64,000 nt of DNA from Bradyrhizobium cajani (GCF_009759665.1 NZ_WQNE01000003.1:296001-360000); one strand, 5' to 3'; shown: positions 16,571 through 25,877, counted from the first letter of the stretch. Notes: generated by a model from the letters alone, not told the origin. Program-made: numbers and translations.

Positions 16571-16909
16571 CTACTTCTTCTCAATGGGCGGAGCGATCTT
16601 CTCCGCTGGTGCCGGCGGCAATGCAGGTTTGGCCGCACCCGCCGCGCCCTGCGTCTGCGGATCGGGGCGCGCAGGCTCGGGGGCCGGCGTGGTCGGCCGG
16701 TCGCCGCCGGGCTTGGATTCCGCGGGCGTCTTGCTTTGATCGTCGGACGGGGTGCCCTGGAGCGGCGGCGTCGCCTGTACCATCTGCATCCGGTTCTGGG
16801 CCCGGATCTGGGCTATCGATATGCCTGACACCACGACGCCGGCTGCGAACAGCGAACAGGCGATCATCAGATCGAGCTTCAGTCTGCGCTTGTCATTCTG
16901 GCCGGTCAT
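16571..16909 (-). CDS. Membrane-anchored Pro-rich protein, unknown function
   Basis: 112 residues from the ATG at 16909. A basic start (MTGQNDKRRLKLDLM) leads into one hydrophobic helix (about residues 14-33, IACSLFAAGVVVSGISIAQ), then a periplasmic tail of Pro, Ala, Lys and Glu repeats ending PPIEKK. No family is recognised. The layout is that of a bitopic protein with an unstructured periplasmic tail, as in some envelope linkers. It sits 99 bp downstream of the MgtC-like gene on the same strand. Confidence 0.65.
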   Translation of the reverse strand: MTGQNDKRRLKLDLMIACSLFAAGVVVSGISIAQIRAQNRMQMVQATPPLQGTPSDDQSKTPAESKPGGDRPTTPAPEPARPDPQTQGAAGAAKPALPPAPAEKIAPPIEKK

Positions 16910-17008
16910 GTCGATCACCGCCTTTGTCCGCGGGATCAACGAAATCGCCGCATGGCGGTTCCGTCCCCGGCGGGAGGAACCATGCGGCTGCGCGCCAAAA
17001 CGCCGCAT

Positions 17009-17725
17009 TCACTCCGTGGTGCTGACTTCCCAGGTCGCGTGGCGCACGCCCGGCAAATGCTGCAAATCGGTGGCCACCGCGTTCAGCTCGTTCGGATCGA
17101 CCGCAGTCGCTACCAGCTTTGCGACGATCTCCAGAATGTCGTCGCCGATCTCGACCGCGTCGATATCGGCGACCGGATATTTCGCGGCCTCCAACCTGTC
17201 GACGAGCCGGTCGCGCATGTCCGGCAGGGCGTCGGCCGCCACCGCGAGCTTGAAATAGTAGGTCGCCTCCAGCGCCTTCTCGTTGAGGGGGATGCGGTTG
17301 ATGGCATTGACCAGAGGGCGCAGCAGCGTGTTGCCGGCGATGATGAACACGGTCAGCGCCACAGCCTGCGCGACCATGTCGGCGCCGGCGCAGGAGCCGA
17401 CGGCGGCCGAGGCCCACAGTGTCGCCGCGGTGTTGAGCCCGCGCACGTCCATGCCCTGCTTCATGATGACGCCGGCGCCGAGAAAGCCGATGCCCGAGAC
17501 GACGTAGGAGATCACCCTCACCGAGCCGTCGGCACCGGTCAGATGCATGGCGAGATCGACGAAGGCGGCGGCGCCGACCGCGACCAGGACGTTGGTGCGC
17601 AGGCCCGCGGTGCGCTGGCGGTACTGCCGCTCGGCGCCGATCAGCGTGCCCAGCACAAACGCCGTGAACAGGCTGATCAGCGTGTCCGCAAAATCGGCAA
17701 GCTGGAATGTCGTCAGAAACCGCAT
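17009..17725 (-). CDS. MgtC/SapB-family membrane protein
   Basis: 238 residues from the ATG at 17725, which has GAGGGG upstream; a TTG 12 bases earlier is the only longer start. Four to five N-terminal helices carry the family motifs VLGTLIGAERQYRQRTAGLRT, VVSGIGFLGAGVIMKQG and GLNTAATLWASAAVG. A soluble C-terminal ACT-like domain follows (about residues 155-238). MgtC proteins support growth at low magnesium and modulate the F-type ATP synthase in pathogens; the role in soil bacteria is unclear. Confidence 0.9.
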   Translation of the reverse strand: MRFLTTFQLADFADTLISLFTAFVLGTLIGAERQYRQRTAGLRTNVLVAVGAAAFVDLAMHLTGADGSVRVISYVVSGIGFLGAGVIMKQGMDVRGLNTAATLWASAAVGSCAGADMVAQAVALTVFIIAGNTLLRPLVNAINRIPLNEKALEATYYFKLAVAADALPDMRDRLVDRLEAAKYPVADIDAVEIGDDILEIVAKLVATAVDPNELNAVATDLQHLPGVRHATWEVSTTE

Positions 17726-17783
17726 GACCCCTCGCAACGGTGACAGACGATCTATGCGAGAGTCCCGCCGAGGTCAATTTGAA

Positions 17784-17812
17784 CGGGCACCGGCTGTGGA
17801 AGCCGGTGCCCG
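17784..17812 (-). terminator. Strong hairpin after the FG-GAP/AIDA gene
   Basis: Perfect 12-bp stem CGGGCACCGGCT/AGCCGGTGCCCG with a 5-base loop, 21 bp beyond the stop codon. On the minus strand it is followed by TTCAAATT, so a terminator is likely. Confidence 0.6.
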
Positions 17813-17832
17813 CTCGTGTTGGTTGCCAGTCC

Positions 17833-20800
17833 TCAGTGAGCGGCCGCGAGCAGCGTCTGCTGCTGCGGCACGTAGCTCAGCGCCGTGCCGCCGTTGCCGT
17901 CAGACGCCAGCACGAAGGACGAGGCCGCATACTGTCCGAGCAGCGCCCAGGAGTAGCTCTGGCCGCCGTCGGTCGTGACCGTCAGATTGTTCGCGCTGTC
18001 GACATCGACACTGCTGATCACGGTGTTGCGGAAGTCGATGTAGTCGTCAGCGCCGAAATTGGCGATCGTGCCGGTAAGGCCCACTGGGGCGTCGAGCACC
18101 AGGGTCGAGCCGGCCGAGCCGTCGAAATCGACGTTCTGGGCGAGGCCGCCGGCATAGACATGCTCGGTGCCGCCATCCAGATGCGTGTTCGCCGCCGTGC
18201 CGCCGGCGCCAACGTCCTGCTCGCCGCGACCGCTGACGGTCGCGCCGCTCGCAGAGCCCGCGACGTACTGCCAGCCGCCATTGATGACCGCGCTGCTGTC
18301 GGTCGCCCCAACGTCGACATACTGGAAACCGCCGGCTGCGATGGTCGTATCGGTGGTCGCCCCGCCCGAACCGACATACTGCCGGCCGCCGGCATTGATC
18401 GTGGTGCCGTCGGCCGTGCCATCGGCGAGCACCTGCTGGTCACCGTCGACAACGGTGTTGGTGACCGTGCCATGGTAGACGTCCTGGTAGCCGCCCGCCG
18501 CAATGGTGGTGCCTTCGGCACTGCCGTTCTGATAAACGTGCTGGATGCCGCCGCTCTGGACCAGCGCGGCGCTCGAGGCGCCGTAGTCGTACTGGACGCC
18601 GCCGGCGCCGATGGTCGCGCCGGAGCTGCTGCCGTTGAGATATTGCGTGCCGAGGATGGTCGCGCCGTGCTCGTCTGCACCAGCGGCGATCTGCGAAATG
18701 CCCGAGAGCTCGATCACCGTGCCGGTTGCATGGCCGCCGCTGGCGACGAATTGGTTGGCTCCCGCCTTGACGGTGGTGTGAGCCGCGGTTCCGCGCGAGT
18801 AGACATACTGGGAGCCGTACAGGACGGTATCGGTCGCGATGCCGCGATCGCGGATGTCCTGATAGCCGCCAGCTTCGATCGTCGCGGCAGTTGTGCCGAC
18901 GCCGAAGACGCGCTGTATGCCGCCGCTCTTGACCACCGATCCGGTCGAAATGCCGTAATCCTCTTCGACGCCGTTGCGAAGAACGGTGGCCGCGACCAGG
19001 GTCGCGCTGCTGCCGACGACGACGCTCGGGGTGAAGGCAACCGATGGAGCCGCCACGACGATCGCGTTCGTCAGCGAGATGCCATTGGTCATCGTATAGC
19101 CGTAGAGCAACGGGATGGCCTGCGACACACCGGTATTGCCGGCTGCGTCGCGCAGGCGGGCCGTCACATAGGAGAGTCCGGCTGCCGGAAACTTGCTGTC
19201 CAGGTGCCAGGTGCCGTCGGTGCTGTTAACAGCGATATCGGTCGTGCCGAACGACACCGTCAGCGTGGCCGGCGCGTCGGCGAGATCGAGCGTCCCCTGG
19301 ATGTCGATGAGGTTGGACGTGGAGTCATGGTTCGCGATGCCCGTGATCGCGAGGACAGGCGCGCTGGCATCGACCTTGAACGTGAAGGCCGGCCCGGACA
19401 CGCTGTGGCCCTGCGCGTCCGTTGCGGTCGCTACGTAGCTGTAGGGCGAGCCGTCCTGGAGGCCGGAGACGCCGAGGCTCCAGCTGCCGTTGCTGCCGAC
19501 AGTAGCGACGCCAACGACGGAATTGTCGCCGGCGTTGGTCACCGTGATGGTGTCTCCGGCATTGCCGATGCCGGTCAGGGTCGTCGCCCCGCCGTGGAAG
19601 TGCGCCGCGTTGATGTAGTTGTTGCCGTCCGAGCCCGGTGTCACGTCCGCATCGATGATGGCCGTCGGCGGCAACGCGCGATTAATCGTATATACCGTTG
19701 TGGTCGGATCGGGTGCGGTGAGCAGGATGTCCTCGCCGGGAAAGCTGCTGCTCGTGCTGTATTCGACGACCACGTCGGATTTCCCGTCTCCGTTCAGATC
19801 GGCTACCGTCACGCTGCCGGTGCTCGAGTCCAGCGGCACCGTCCCGGCAGGACCAAACGTGCCGTCGCCGCGGCTGTAGAACGACGACAGCGTGCTGTTG
19901 GTCCCGACGACGACGATGTCGGATTTTCCATCGCCGTTGACGTCGGCGGCGGCCATGGATTTGACGCTCGCCGGTGTCTGGAAGGTCTGCGTCGATGCAA
20001 AGGTGCCGTCGCCGTTGCCGAGCGCAACGGCGACCGAGGTGCCCGTTGCGAATGCAAGATCGAGCTTGCCGTCGCCGTTGAAGTCGCCCTTGATGAAGGT
20101 CGCCGACGCGCTTCCGACCTGGGTCGGCGACTGGAACGTGCCGTCGCCGTTGCCGAGCCACATGTTGACCGCCGAGTCGGAATTATTCCGCGTCACCAGA
20201 TCGAGCTTGCCGTCACCGTTGAAATCGCCGGTCGTAACGGGATAGGCGCTCGTGGGCAGGCTCGTGAAGATAGCCGTTCCAAAACCGCCGTTGCCGTCGC
20301 CGGGAAGGACCGAGACGTTGCTGTCGGTCCTGAGGAGGACGTCGGTCTTGCCATCGCCGTTGAAGTCACCGACCGCACTGATGAAACCGCCAGCCGTATA
20401 CTTCGTCACCGCGCCGAACGTGCCGTTGCCGTTGCCGAGCCTGACACTCACCGAAAACGTCTGATAGATCGAGACCAGCAGGTCGAGCTTCCCGTCGCCG
20501 TTGACGTCAGCCAATGCAGCGGATGACGGAAACTCCGAAGCTCCGGCAACCGTCGTAGAGGTGAAATGGCCGGTGCCGTCGTTGATCTTGACTTCATATG
20601 AGTAACTGAAGGTGCTGCCGGATCGCAGAACCACCAGATCCAGCGCGCCGTCCCCGTTCACGTCGCCGACCGCCGTCGAATCGACCAGGCTGAAGCGGGC
20701 GGAACTGCCCAACGCGGTTTCCGACTGGAAAGGTCCGATATAGGTGCCGCTGGAATCGTGCACATGGGTGCCGGTCAGTTGCAGCCCCAGCGAACCGCTC

Positions 20801-21039
20801 CCCGAACCGGTATTCACCGTAACCGTGTAGCTCGCGCCGTTGCTGCCGGCCACCGGCGTGATGTCGGTGATGCCCGCACCGCTGATGCCACCCGTCGTCG
20901 CGAGGGTGAACTGGTCGACCGTGACGCCGGACACCGGCTTCGAAAAGGTGACGGTGTAGTGCACGACCGCAGCGTCGGTCGACGACGGATCGGTGCCCGT
21001 GATGCTGACGAGCGTCGGAAGAACGGGGATGCTTGGCAT
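17833..21039 (-). CDS. Large FG-GAP/VCBS and AIDA-repeat surface protein
   Basis: 1068 residues without a classical signal peptide. An N-terminal Ig-like part (about 1-95) is followed by about eight Ca-binding FG-GAP/VCBS units, each with a D-x-N-G-D-G core (about 120-440). Ig-like domains come next (about 480-660). A long array of AIDA-type 20-residue repeats, as in ATIEAGGYQDIRDRGIATDT, fills about 690-1000. The C-terminal part has LVLDAPVGLTGTIANFGADD and no beta-barrel. Such proteins are usually adhesins or matrix proteins. I infer type I secretion from the missing signal peptide and missing translocator, but no exporter genes are nearby. It is Thr/Ser/Gly/Asp-rich and nearly free of Cys, unlike its neighbours. 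The start has AGGGA upstream. Confidence 0.85.
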   Translation of the reverse strand: MPSIPVLPTLVSITGTDPSSTDAAVVHYTVTFSKPVSGVTVDQFTLATTGGISGAGITDITPVAGSNGASYTVTVNTGSGSGSLGLQLTGTHVHDSSGTYIGPFQSETALGSSARFSLVDSTAVGDVNGDGALDLVVLRSGSTFSYSYEVKINDGTGHFTSTTVAGASEFPSSAALADVNGDGKLDLLVSIYQTFSVSVRLGNGNGTFGAVTKYTAGGFISAVGDFNGDGKTDVLLRTDSNVSVLPGDGNGGFGTAIFTSLPTSAYPVTTGDFNGDGKLDLVTRNNSDSAVNMWLGNGDGTFQSPTQVGSASATFIKGDFNGDGKLDLAFATGTSVAVALGNGDGTFASTQTFQTPASVKSMAAADVNGDGKSDIVVVGTNSTLSSFYSRGDGTFGPAGTVPLDSSTGSVTVADLNGDGKSDVVVEYSTSSSFPGEDILLTAPDPTTTVYTINRALPPTAIIDADVTPGSDGNNYINAAHFHGGATTLTGIGNAGDTITVTNAGDNSVVGVATVGSNGSWSLGVSGLQDGSPYSYVATATDAQGHSVSGPAFTFKVDASAPVLAITGIANHDSTSNLIDIQGTLDLADAPATLTVSFGTTDIAVNSTDGTWHLDSKFPAAGLSYVTARLRDAAGNTGVSQAIPLLYGYTMTNGISLTNAIVVAAPSVAFTPSVVVGSSATLVAATVLRNGVEEDYGISTGSVVKSGGIQRVFGVGTTAATIEAGGYQDIRDRGIATDTVLYGSQYVYSRGTAAHTTVKAGANQFVASGGHATGTVIELSGISQIAAGADEHGATILGTQYLNGSSSGATIGAGGVQYDYGASSAALVQSGGIQHVYQNGSAEGTTIAAGGYQDVYHGTVTNTVVDGDQQVLADGTADGTTINAGGRQYVGSGGATTDTTIAAGGFQYVDVGATDSSAVINGGWQYVAGSASGATVSGRGEQDVGAGGTAANTHLDGGTEHVYAGGLAQNVDFDGSAGSTLVLDAPVGLTGTIANFGADDYIDFRNTVISSVDVDSANNLTVTTDGGQSYSWALLGQYAASSFVLASDGNGGTALSYVPQQQTLLAAAH

Positions 21040-21191
21040 GGGAATTCCCTGAGGTGGCGCTTTGATGCAAGGATTCGATTCGCACTCCGACGCCGGAGAG
21101 GCCGGCGCCAGGCGCGATTAATCGTGCGGCGGCAATTCGAAATTGCGCGCCGCGCTCTCTACATCTGCGACCCTACAGGGGCTGCTTGTCG

Positions 21192-21225
21192 GTTATGTTA
21201 CGAGTTAACAAAAAATTAACATAAC
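21192..21225. promoter_or_regulatory. AT-rich inverted repeat upstream of the AIDA-repeat gene
   Basis: Perfect 9-bp arms GTTATGTTA and TAACATAAC around a 16-base AT-rich centre that itself holds GTTAAC. It lies between the WD40 stop codon and the surface-protein start. It could be an operator or the terminator of the zinc operon; the AT-richness is striking in GC-rich surroundings. Confidence 0.5.
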
Positions 21226-21254
21226 GCGGAGAGGCCGTTGGAAAACAACGCGCC

Positions 21255-22274
21255 TCACAGCTCCAGCAATCCGCCGTCACCATTTTCATCGGCGAACGCC
21301 AGCAGTGTGCCCTTGGCGTTCCAGGCGAGCGCGGCAACCGGCGGCGTGCCGTTGCGGCGGACCAGTATCTCGGCGCCGTCCTCCAGCCGCACCATCAGCA
21401 CGGTGCCGTCGCTGTAGCCGGCGGCGAGGATGTCGTTCTTCGGATGGCAGACGACCACCGACACGCGGGCCTGGAGCGGCGCGAGCATCGCGGGCTCCTT
21501 GCCCATCGGGCCGTCCTTGCTGGCGAACGGCCACAGGATCACTGTGTCCGCGCCTGACGTCGCCAGCGCCTTGCCGCCCGCGCTCCAGGACATCGAGCGG
21601 ACGCGGCCGGGATAGCCGGTCATGCGCATGTGCCTGTTGTCGGCGAGCCGCCAGCCATGCAGCGCCGGCTCGTGCATCGCGGTGACCAGGAATTTGTTGT
21701 CGGGACTGAAGGTGACGCCGTGATGCGAACCGGCCCAGGGCAGGAATTCAGCCGATCCCGCCATGTTGGGAAACCACAACGTCGCCCCATTGTAGTGCGC
21801 GATCGCAAGCCGCAGGCCCTTCGGCGCGAAGGCAAGACCGCCGACGGTCGAGGGCACCTCAAGCGACTTCTCCTCGGTCTTGCCGCTCTTGACGAAGGCC
21901 GTCTTGCCGGCCGACCAGGCATAGGCGCCGTCCGCATGCAGCGCCACCGCATCGATCCAGCGCCGCTTGGGGTCGGTGGCGAGCAGCGTCACCTCGCCCT
22001 TGGCGTCGAGCGACACGACCTTGCCGTCGTCGCCGCCCATGACGAGGCGCTTGCCGTCGGAGGCCGTCGAGAGAATGCCGCCGCTGTGGACGGCGACCGT
22101 GGTGATCTCGCCCTTGGCGTCGACCAGCGCGACGTTCTCCTCGCCGCCGACGAAGGCGGCGCGGGGGCCGAGGAAATGTACCGACGTCACGCCCATGCCG
22201 AGCGCAAGCGGCTTGACGCGGTCGGTGACGGAGACGATCGAGGCGGAATCGGGAGGCGGCGTAAACTCAGTCAT
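21255..22274 (-). CDS. WD40-repeat protein of the zinc operon
   Basis: 339 residues from the ATG at 22274, whose first base overlaps the CobW-type gene's stop (TGATG). The protein is built of WD40-like blades, for example VSVVVCHPKNDILAAGYSDGT followed by VAALAWNAKGTLLAFADENGD, enough for one seven-bladed propeller. No signal peptide or catalytic residues are seen, so a cytosolic scaffold is likely. WD40 proteins next to zinc-type CobW GTPases occur in related bacteria as far as I recall. A role in metal allocation is inferred only from the overlap with that gene. Confidence 0.85.
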   Translation of the reverse strand: MTEFTPPPDSASIVSVTDRVKPLALGMGVTSVHFLGPRAAFVGGEENVALVDAKGEITTVAVHSGGILSTASDGKRLVMGGDDGKVVSLDAKGEVTLLATDPKRRWIDAVALHADGAYAWSAGKTAFVKSGKTEEKSLEVPSTVGGLAFAPKGLRLAIAHYNGATLWFPNMAGSAEFLPWAGSHHGVTFSPDNKFLVTAMHEPALHGWRLADNRHMRMTGYPGRVRSMSWSAGGKALATSGADTVILWPFASKDGPMGKEPAMLAPLQARVSVVVCHPKNDILAAGYSDGTVLMVRLEDGAEILVRRNGTPPVAALAWNAKGTLLAFADENGDGGLLEL

Positions 22275-23323
22275 CACGAGACGATGCAGCTCTCGAAGCC
22301 TTTGCGGATAGCCTCTTCCGGCAATTCGCGGCCAATGAAGACGAGACGGCTCTCGCGCGGCTCGCCCTCCTTCCACTTCCGCTGGTGGTTGCCCTCCAGC
22401 ATCATGTGGACGCCCTGGAAGACGTAACGGTCGTCGTCGTCGTGGAAGGCGAGGATGCCCTTGGAGCGCAGGATCTTGCCACCCTCGATCTGCACCAGGT
22501 TCTGGAGCCAAGGCATGAACACGTTGGGATCGAGCGGCTTGTCGGTCTTGAGCGACAGCGACTGCATGTCCTCGTCGTGATAGTGCTTCAGGCCATGGCC
22601 GTGATCATGGTGGTGATGATGATCGTGGCCGTGATGGTGATGATCATGGTCGTGGTCATGATCGTCGGCCTCCAGGAAATCCGGCTCGATGTCGAGGATG
22701 CGGTCGAGGTCGAATGCGCCGCGGTCGAGCACGTCGGCGAGCGCCACCGAGCAGCGCTCGGTGCGATGCAGCTTCGCATAGGGGTTGATGCCGCGGATGC
22801 GGGCCTCGACCTCGGAGAGCTCGCCCTTGGAGACGAGGTCGGTCTTGTTCAGCACGATGACATCTGCGAAGGCGATCTGGTTCTTGGCCTCGGGCGCATC
22901 CTTCAGACGGTCGGACAGCCACTTTGCGTCCGCCACCGTCACAACCGCATCGAGCCGCGCGTTCTTCTGCACGTCCTCGTCGACGAAGAAGGTCTGGGCC
23001 ACCGGCGCCGGATCGGCCAGCCCCGTGGTCTCGACGATGATGGCGTCGAACTTGCCCTTGCGCTTCATCAAGCCGTCCATGATGCGAACGAGGTCGCCGC
23101 GCACGGTGCAGCAGATGCAGCCGTTGTTCATTTCGAACACTTCCTCATCGGCGCCGATGATGAGGTCGTTGTCGATGCCGATCTCGCCGAATTCGTTGAC
23201 GATGACGGCGTATTTCTTGCCGTGGTTTTCCGACAGGATGCGGTTCAAGAGCGTGGTCTTGCCGGCACCGAGATAGCCGGTCAGGACGGTCACGGGAATT
23301 TTCTGAGAGGTCGCTTCAGACAT
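22274..23323 (-). CDS. CobW/COG0523-family GTPase, probable zinc metallochaperone
   Basis: 349 residues from the ATG at 23323. Walker A is GYLGAGKTTLLN (residues 16-27), the metal-binding motif CICC is at residues 69-72, and the guanine motif is NKTD. After the GTPase domain there is a His/Asp loop (about residues 225-260), and then the CobW C-terminal domain. Members with CxCC and a His loop that are linked to zinc uptake genes deliver zinc to client proteins under zinc starvation. The gene follows a zinc-type binding-protein gene by 54 bp, so it probably belongs to the Zur-controlled unit. Confidence 0.9.
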   Translation of the reverse strand: MSEATSQKIPVTVLTGYLGAGKTTLLNRILSENHGKKYAVIVNEFGEIGIDNDLIIGADEEVFEMNNGCICCTVRGDLVRIMDGLMKRKGKFDAIIVETTGLADPAPVAQTFFVDEDVQKNARLDAVVTVADAKWLSDRLKDAPEAKNQIAFADVIVLNKTDLVSKGELSEVEARIRGINPYAKLHRTERCSVALADVLDRGAFDLDRILDIEPDFLEADDHDHDHDHHHHGHDHHHHHDHGHGLKHYHDEDMQSLSLKTDKPLDPNVFMPWLQNLVQIEGGKILRSKGILAFHDDDDRYVFQGVHMMLEGNHQRKWKEGEPRESRLVFIGRELPEEAIRKGFESCIVS

Positions 23324-23377
23324 AATAACTCCGGACTTCGGGCTTTTCGCGCGACGCAAGGCTGGGTGGCCCCTGCC

Positions 23378-24247
23378 CTAATGGTCAAGCGCGCTGGTCA
23401 GGGCCTTTATATTGTGCCTGACCATATCAATGTAAGTGGGGGCAGGCCCCTTTTCGCCGGTCAAACCGTCCGAAATCAGGGTCCCGCCGATCTTTGCCCC
23501 GGTCTCCGCCGCGATCCGCCGGATCAGCCGGTCGTCGCTGATATTTTCCAGGAACACCGCCGGGATCCTCGCGGCCTTGATCTGGCCGATGATCGCTGCG
23601 ATGTCCCGCGCGCTGGGCTCGGTCTCCGTGGAGACTCCCAGGGGGGCGATGAACTGGACGCCGTATTCGGCGGCGAAATAGCCGAAGGCGTCATGGGTCG
23701 AGATCACCTTGCGCCGCTCAGGTGGGATTTTTGCCACGGCCTCGCGCACCTCGCGGTCGATCGTTTCGAGCTTTTCCAGATAGGCTTTGGCCTGGGCGCG
23801 GAAGACATCCGCATCTTCCGGAGCGGCGGCGGCCAGTGCATTGGCGATATTGGTCACATAGATCTTGACGTTGGGGACGGACTGCCAGGCATGCGGGTCC
23901 GCGCCGGAGCCGAGCTTGAGCGGCACGATACCGGTGCTCGCGGTGACCACTTGCGCCTTGCTTCCCGCGGATTGCACGAGCCGCGGCAGCCACCCCTCGA
24001 GTCCGAGCCCGTTGACGATGACGAGCTTTGCGTCCGCGATCCGCTTCGCATCGCTTGGTGCCGGTGTGTAGACGTGGACGTCACTGTCGGCGCCAACCAG
24101 CGTCGTCAGGTTGACGCGATCACCGCCGACATTGCGGACGAAATCGGAAAGGATCGAGAAGCTCGCGACCACATTGAGGCGCTCCCCGGCGTGCAGCGGC
24201 GTGGCGATCAGCAACAGCACACAAAGCAGGATGAGCCGCATCGTCAC
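23378..24247 (-). CDS. znuA: Zinc/manganese ABC transporter substrate-binding protein
   Basis: 289 residues from a GTG at 24247 that overlaps the permease stop (GTGA); an ATG two codons later (24241) is equally possible. A signal peptide (RLILLCVLLLIATPLHA) precedes a cluster A-I binding protein. The metal ligands are visible in DVHVYTP, DPHAWQS and STHDAFGY and an acidic residue in LISDGL. The His-rich loop of classical ZnuA is absent, as in AztC-type zinc binders. It captures metal in the periplasm for the permease and ATPase encoded just upstream. Zinc is favoured over manganese because of the CobW and His-rich genes in the same unit. Confidence 0.88.
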   Translation of the reverse strand: MTMRLILLCVLLLIATPLHAGERLNVVASFSILSDFVRNVGGDRVNLTTLVGADSDVHVYTPAPSDAKRIADAKLVIVNGLGLEGWLPRLVQSAGSKAQVVTASTGIVPLKLGSGADPHAWQSVPNVKIYVTNIANALAAAAPEDADVFRAQAKAYLEKLETIDREVREAVAKIPPERRKVISTHDAFGYFAAEYGVQFIAPLGVSTETEPSARDIAAIIGQIKAARIPAVFLENISDDRLIRRIAAETGAKIGGTLISDGLTGEKGPAPTYIDMVRHNIKALTSALDH

Positions 24248-25113
24248 GCTTCCAGATGGCGGCCGGGAAACAGCTGCCGGACGATACCGCCGACGCGGCC
24301 GAACAGGACCGAGACGACGTAGAGCGCGGCCGCCACAAGGATGATCGCAGGGCCCGACGGCACGCGGGTCTGGAACGACAGCACGAGGCCGGCATAACCC
24401 GAGACGGCTGCGGCAATGACCGCGATGCAGATCATCGCGGTGAGATCGCGCGACCAGAATCGCGCGATGCCGGCCGGCAGGATCATCAGGCCGACCGCCA
24501 GCAGCGTGCCGAGCGCCTGAAAGCCATTGACGAGGTTGATGACGACGAGCGCGAGGAAGGCGAGGTGCGCAGGCCCGCCGGCCCGGCTCACGGTGCGCAG
24601 GAACAGGGGATCGACACTCTCGATCACCAGCGGGCGGTAGATCACCGCGAGCACGAGCAGCGTCACCGTGGCGTTGAAGGCGACCACCAGCAGCGTCTGG
24701 TCGTCCATCGCGAGGATGTTGCCGAACAGCACGTGGAGCAGGTCGATATTGGTGCCCTTGATCGAGACGATGGTGACGCCGAGCGCCAGCGAGGCCAGAT
24801 AGAAGGTGGCGAGCGACGCGTCCTCCTTCAGCCCCGTCGAGCGCGCGACCACGCCGGCCAGGATCGCGACCGCAAAGCCGGCGATCAGGCCGCCGGCCGT
24901 CATCGCAAACAGATTGAGGCCGGAGAGCAGGAAGCCGACCGCCGCGCCGGGCAGGATCGCGTGCGCCATGGCGTCGCCAACGAGGCTCATCCGCCGCAGC
25001 ATCAGGAACACGCCGATCGGCGCACCGGCGAGCGACAGCGCGATCACAGCGGCAAGCGCCCGCCGCATGAACTCGAATTCGGTGAACGGGCCGATCAGCG
25101 CGTCATGGAGCAT
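24244..25113 (-). CDS. znuB: Zinc/manganese ABC transporter permease
   Basis: 289 residues with about eight or nine hydrophobic helices of the ABC-3 permease family. Conserved pieces are LMLRRMSLVGDAMAHAILPG near the start, the coupling-helix region IKGTNIDLLHVLFGNILA, and LVVINLVNGFQALGTLLAVGLMILP. It begins six bases after the ATPase stop codon, and its stop is fused with the binding-protein start. Inner membrane component for zinc uptake. Confidence 0.9.
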   Translation of the reverse strand: MLHDALIGPFTEFEFMRRALAAVIALSLAGAPIGVFLMLRRMSLVGDAMAHAILPGAAVGFLLSGLNLFAMTAGGLIAGFAVAILAGVVARSTGLKEDASLATFYLASLALGVTIVSIKGTNIDLLHVLFGNILAMDDQTLLVVAFNATVTLLVLAVIYRPLVIESVDPLFLRTVSRAGGPAHLAFLALVVINLVNGFQALGTLLAVGLMILPAGIARFWSRDLTAMICIAVIAAAVSGYAGLVLSFQTRVPSGPAIILVAAALYVVSVLFGRVGGIVRQLFPGRHLEA

Positions 25114-25119
25114 CTGTTA

Positions 25120-25875
25120 TCACGCCGCCTGCGATCGTCCATTGTCGGCCGCGCAGGCCGTGGCGCTGTCGTCGAAAGCTGCGCACATGCGCATCGCGAC
25201 CATCAGGTTTTCCGGCGTCAGCACCTCCGCCGTCGGCCCCCAGGCCACGGGGCCGCGCGCCAGCACCAGCGTCTCGGTGAAATGGCTGCGCACCATCTCC
25301 AGGTCATGCAGCGCCGCCAGCACGCTGCGGCCCTCGCGGTGCCAGTGCTGCACCAGTGCCAGGAGATCGGCCGTGGTCTTGCTGTCGATGGCATTGAAGG
25401 GCTCGTCGAGCACGATCAGGCTCGCGTCCTGGAGCAGCACGCGCGCGAACAGCACCCGCTGCATCTGCCCGCCCGAGAGCGTGCCGATCGGGCGGTTCTC
25501 GAAGCCGCTGAGGCCCACGGCCGCGATCGCATGAAGGATTTTTCCGCGCGCAGCCTTGCCGATGCCGCCGAACAGGCCGGTCCCGCGCCACAGCCCGGTG
25601 CCGACGAAATCGAACACCGAGATCGGGAAGCTGCGGTCGATCTCCGCGCTTTGCGGCAGATAGGCGACGTCCCTGCTGTCGAGCCCGCCGAGATGGATGC
25701 TGCCGTCGAGCGGCCTCAGGATGCCGACGATGCCGCGCAGCAGCGTCGACTTGCCGGCGCCGTTCGGGCCGATCACGGCGACCAACGCGCCGGGTGCAAC
25801 CTCACCGCTGAGATGGTGCACGGCCGGATGCCGGTCATAGCCGAGCGTGACATTGTGAAAATGCAGCGCCGCCAT
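25120..25875 (-). CDS. znuC: Zinc/manganese ABC transporter ATP-binding protein
   Basis: 251 residues from the ATG at 25875, two bases after the stop of the His-rich minigene; the longer frame to 25974 is a shadow. ABC ATPase motifs are all intact: Walker A GPNGAGKSTLL, Q-loop AYLPQSAEIDR, signature LSGGQMQRVL, Walker B LIVLDEPF and the switch histidine in LAALHDLEM. It energises the permease encoded next. Tight spacing argues for co-transcription with the upstream minigene. Confidence 0.92.
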   Translation of the reverse strand: MAALHFHNVTLGYDRHPAVHHLSGEVAPGALVAVIGPNGAGKSTLLRGIVGILRPLDGSIHLGGLDSRDVAYLPQSAEIDRSFPISVFDFVGTGLWRGTGLFGGIGKAARGKILHAIAAVGLSGFENRPIGTLSGGQMQRVLFARVLLQDASLIVLDEPFNAIDSKTTADLLALVQHWHREGRSVLAALHDLEMVRSHFTETLVLARGPVAWGPTAEVLTPENLMVAMRMCAAFDDSATACAADNGRSQAA

Positions 25876-25877
25876 GG

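Noticed and set aside
18100..19000. Regularly spaced similar segments suggesting a CRISPR-like array
   Set aside because: The repeats are codon-level copies of AIDA-type protein units in one reading frame, with varied spacing and sequence. There are no identical direct repeats.
17740..20526. A 928-residue open frame on the plus strand
   Set aside because: It is antisense to the FG-GAP/AIDA gene. Its Asp/Ala/Arg/Val-rich text is the mirror of repeat codons and has no domain or start signal.
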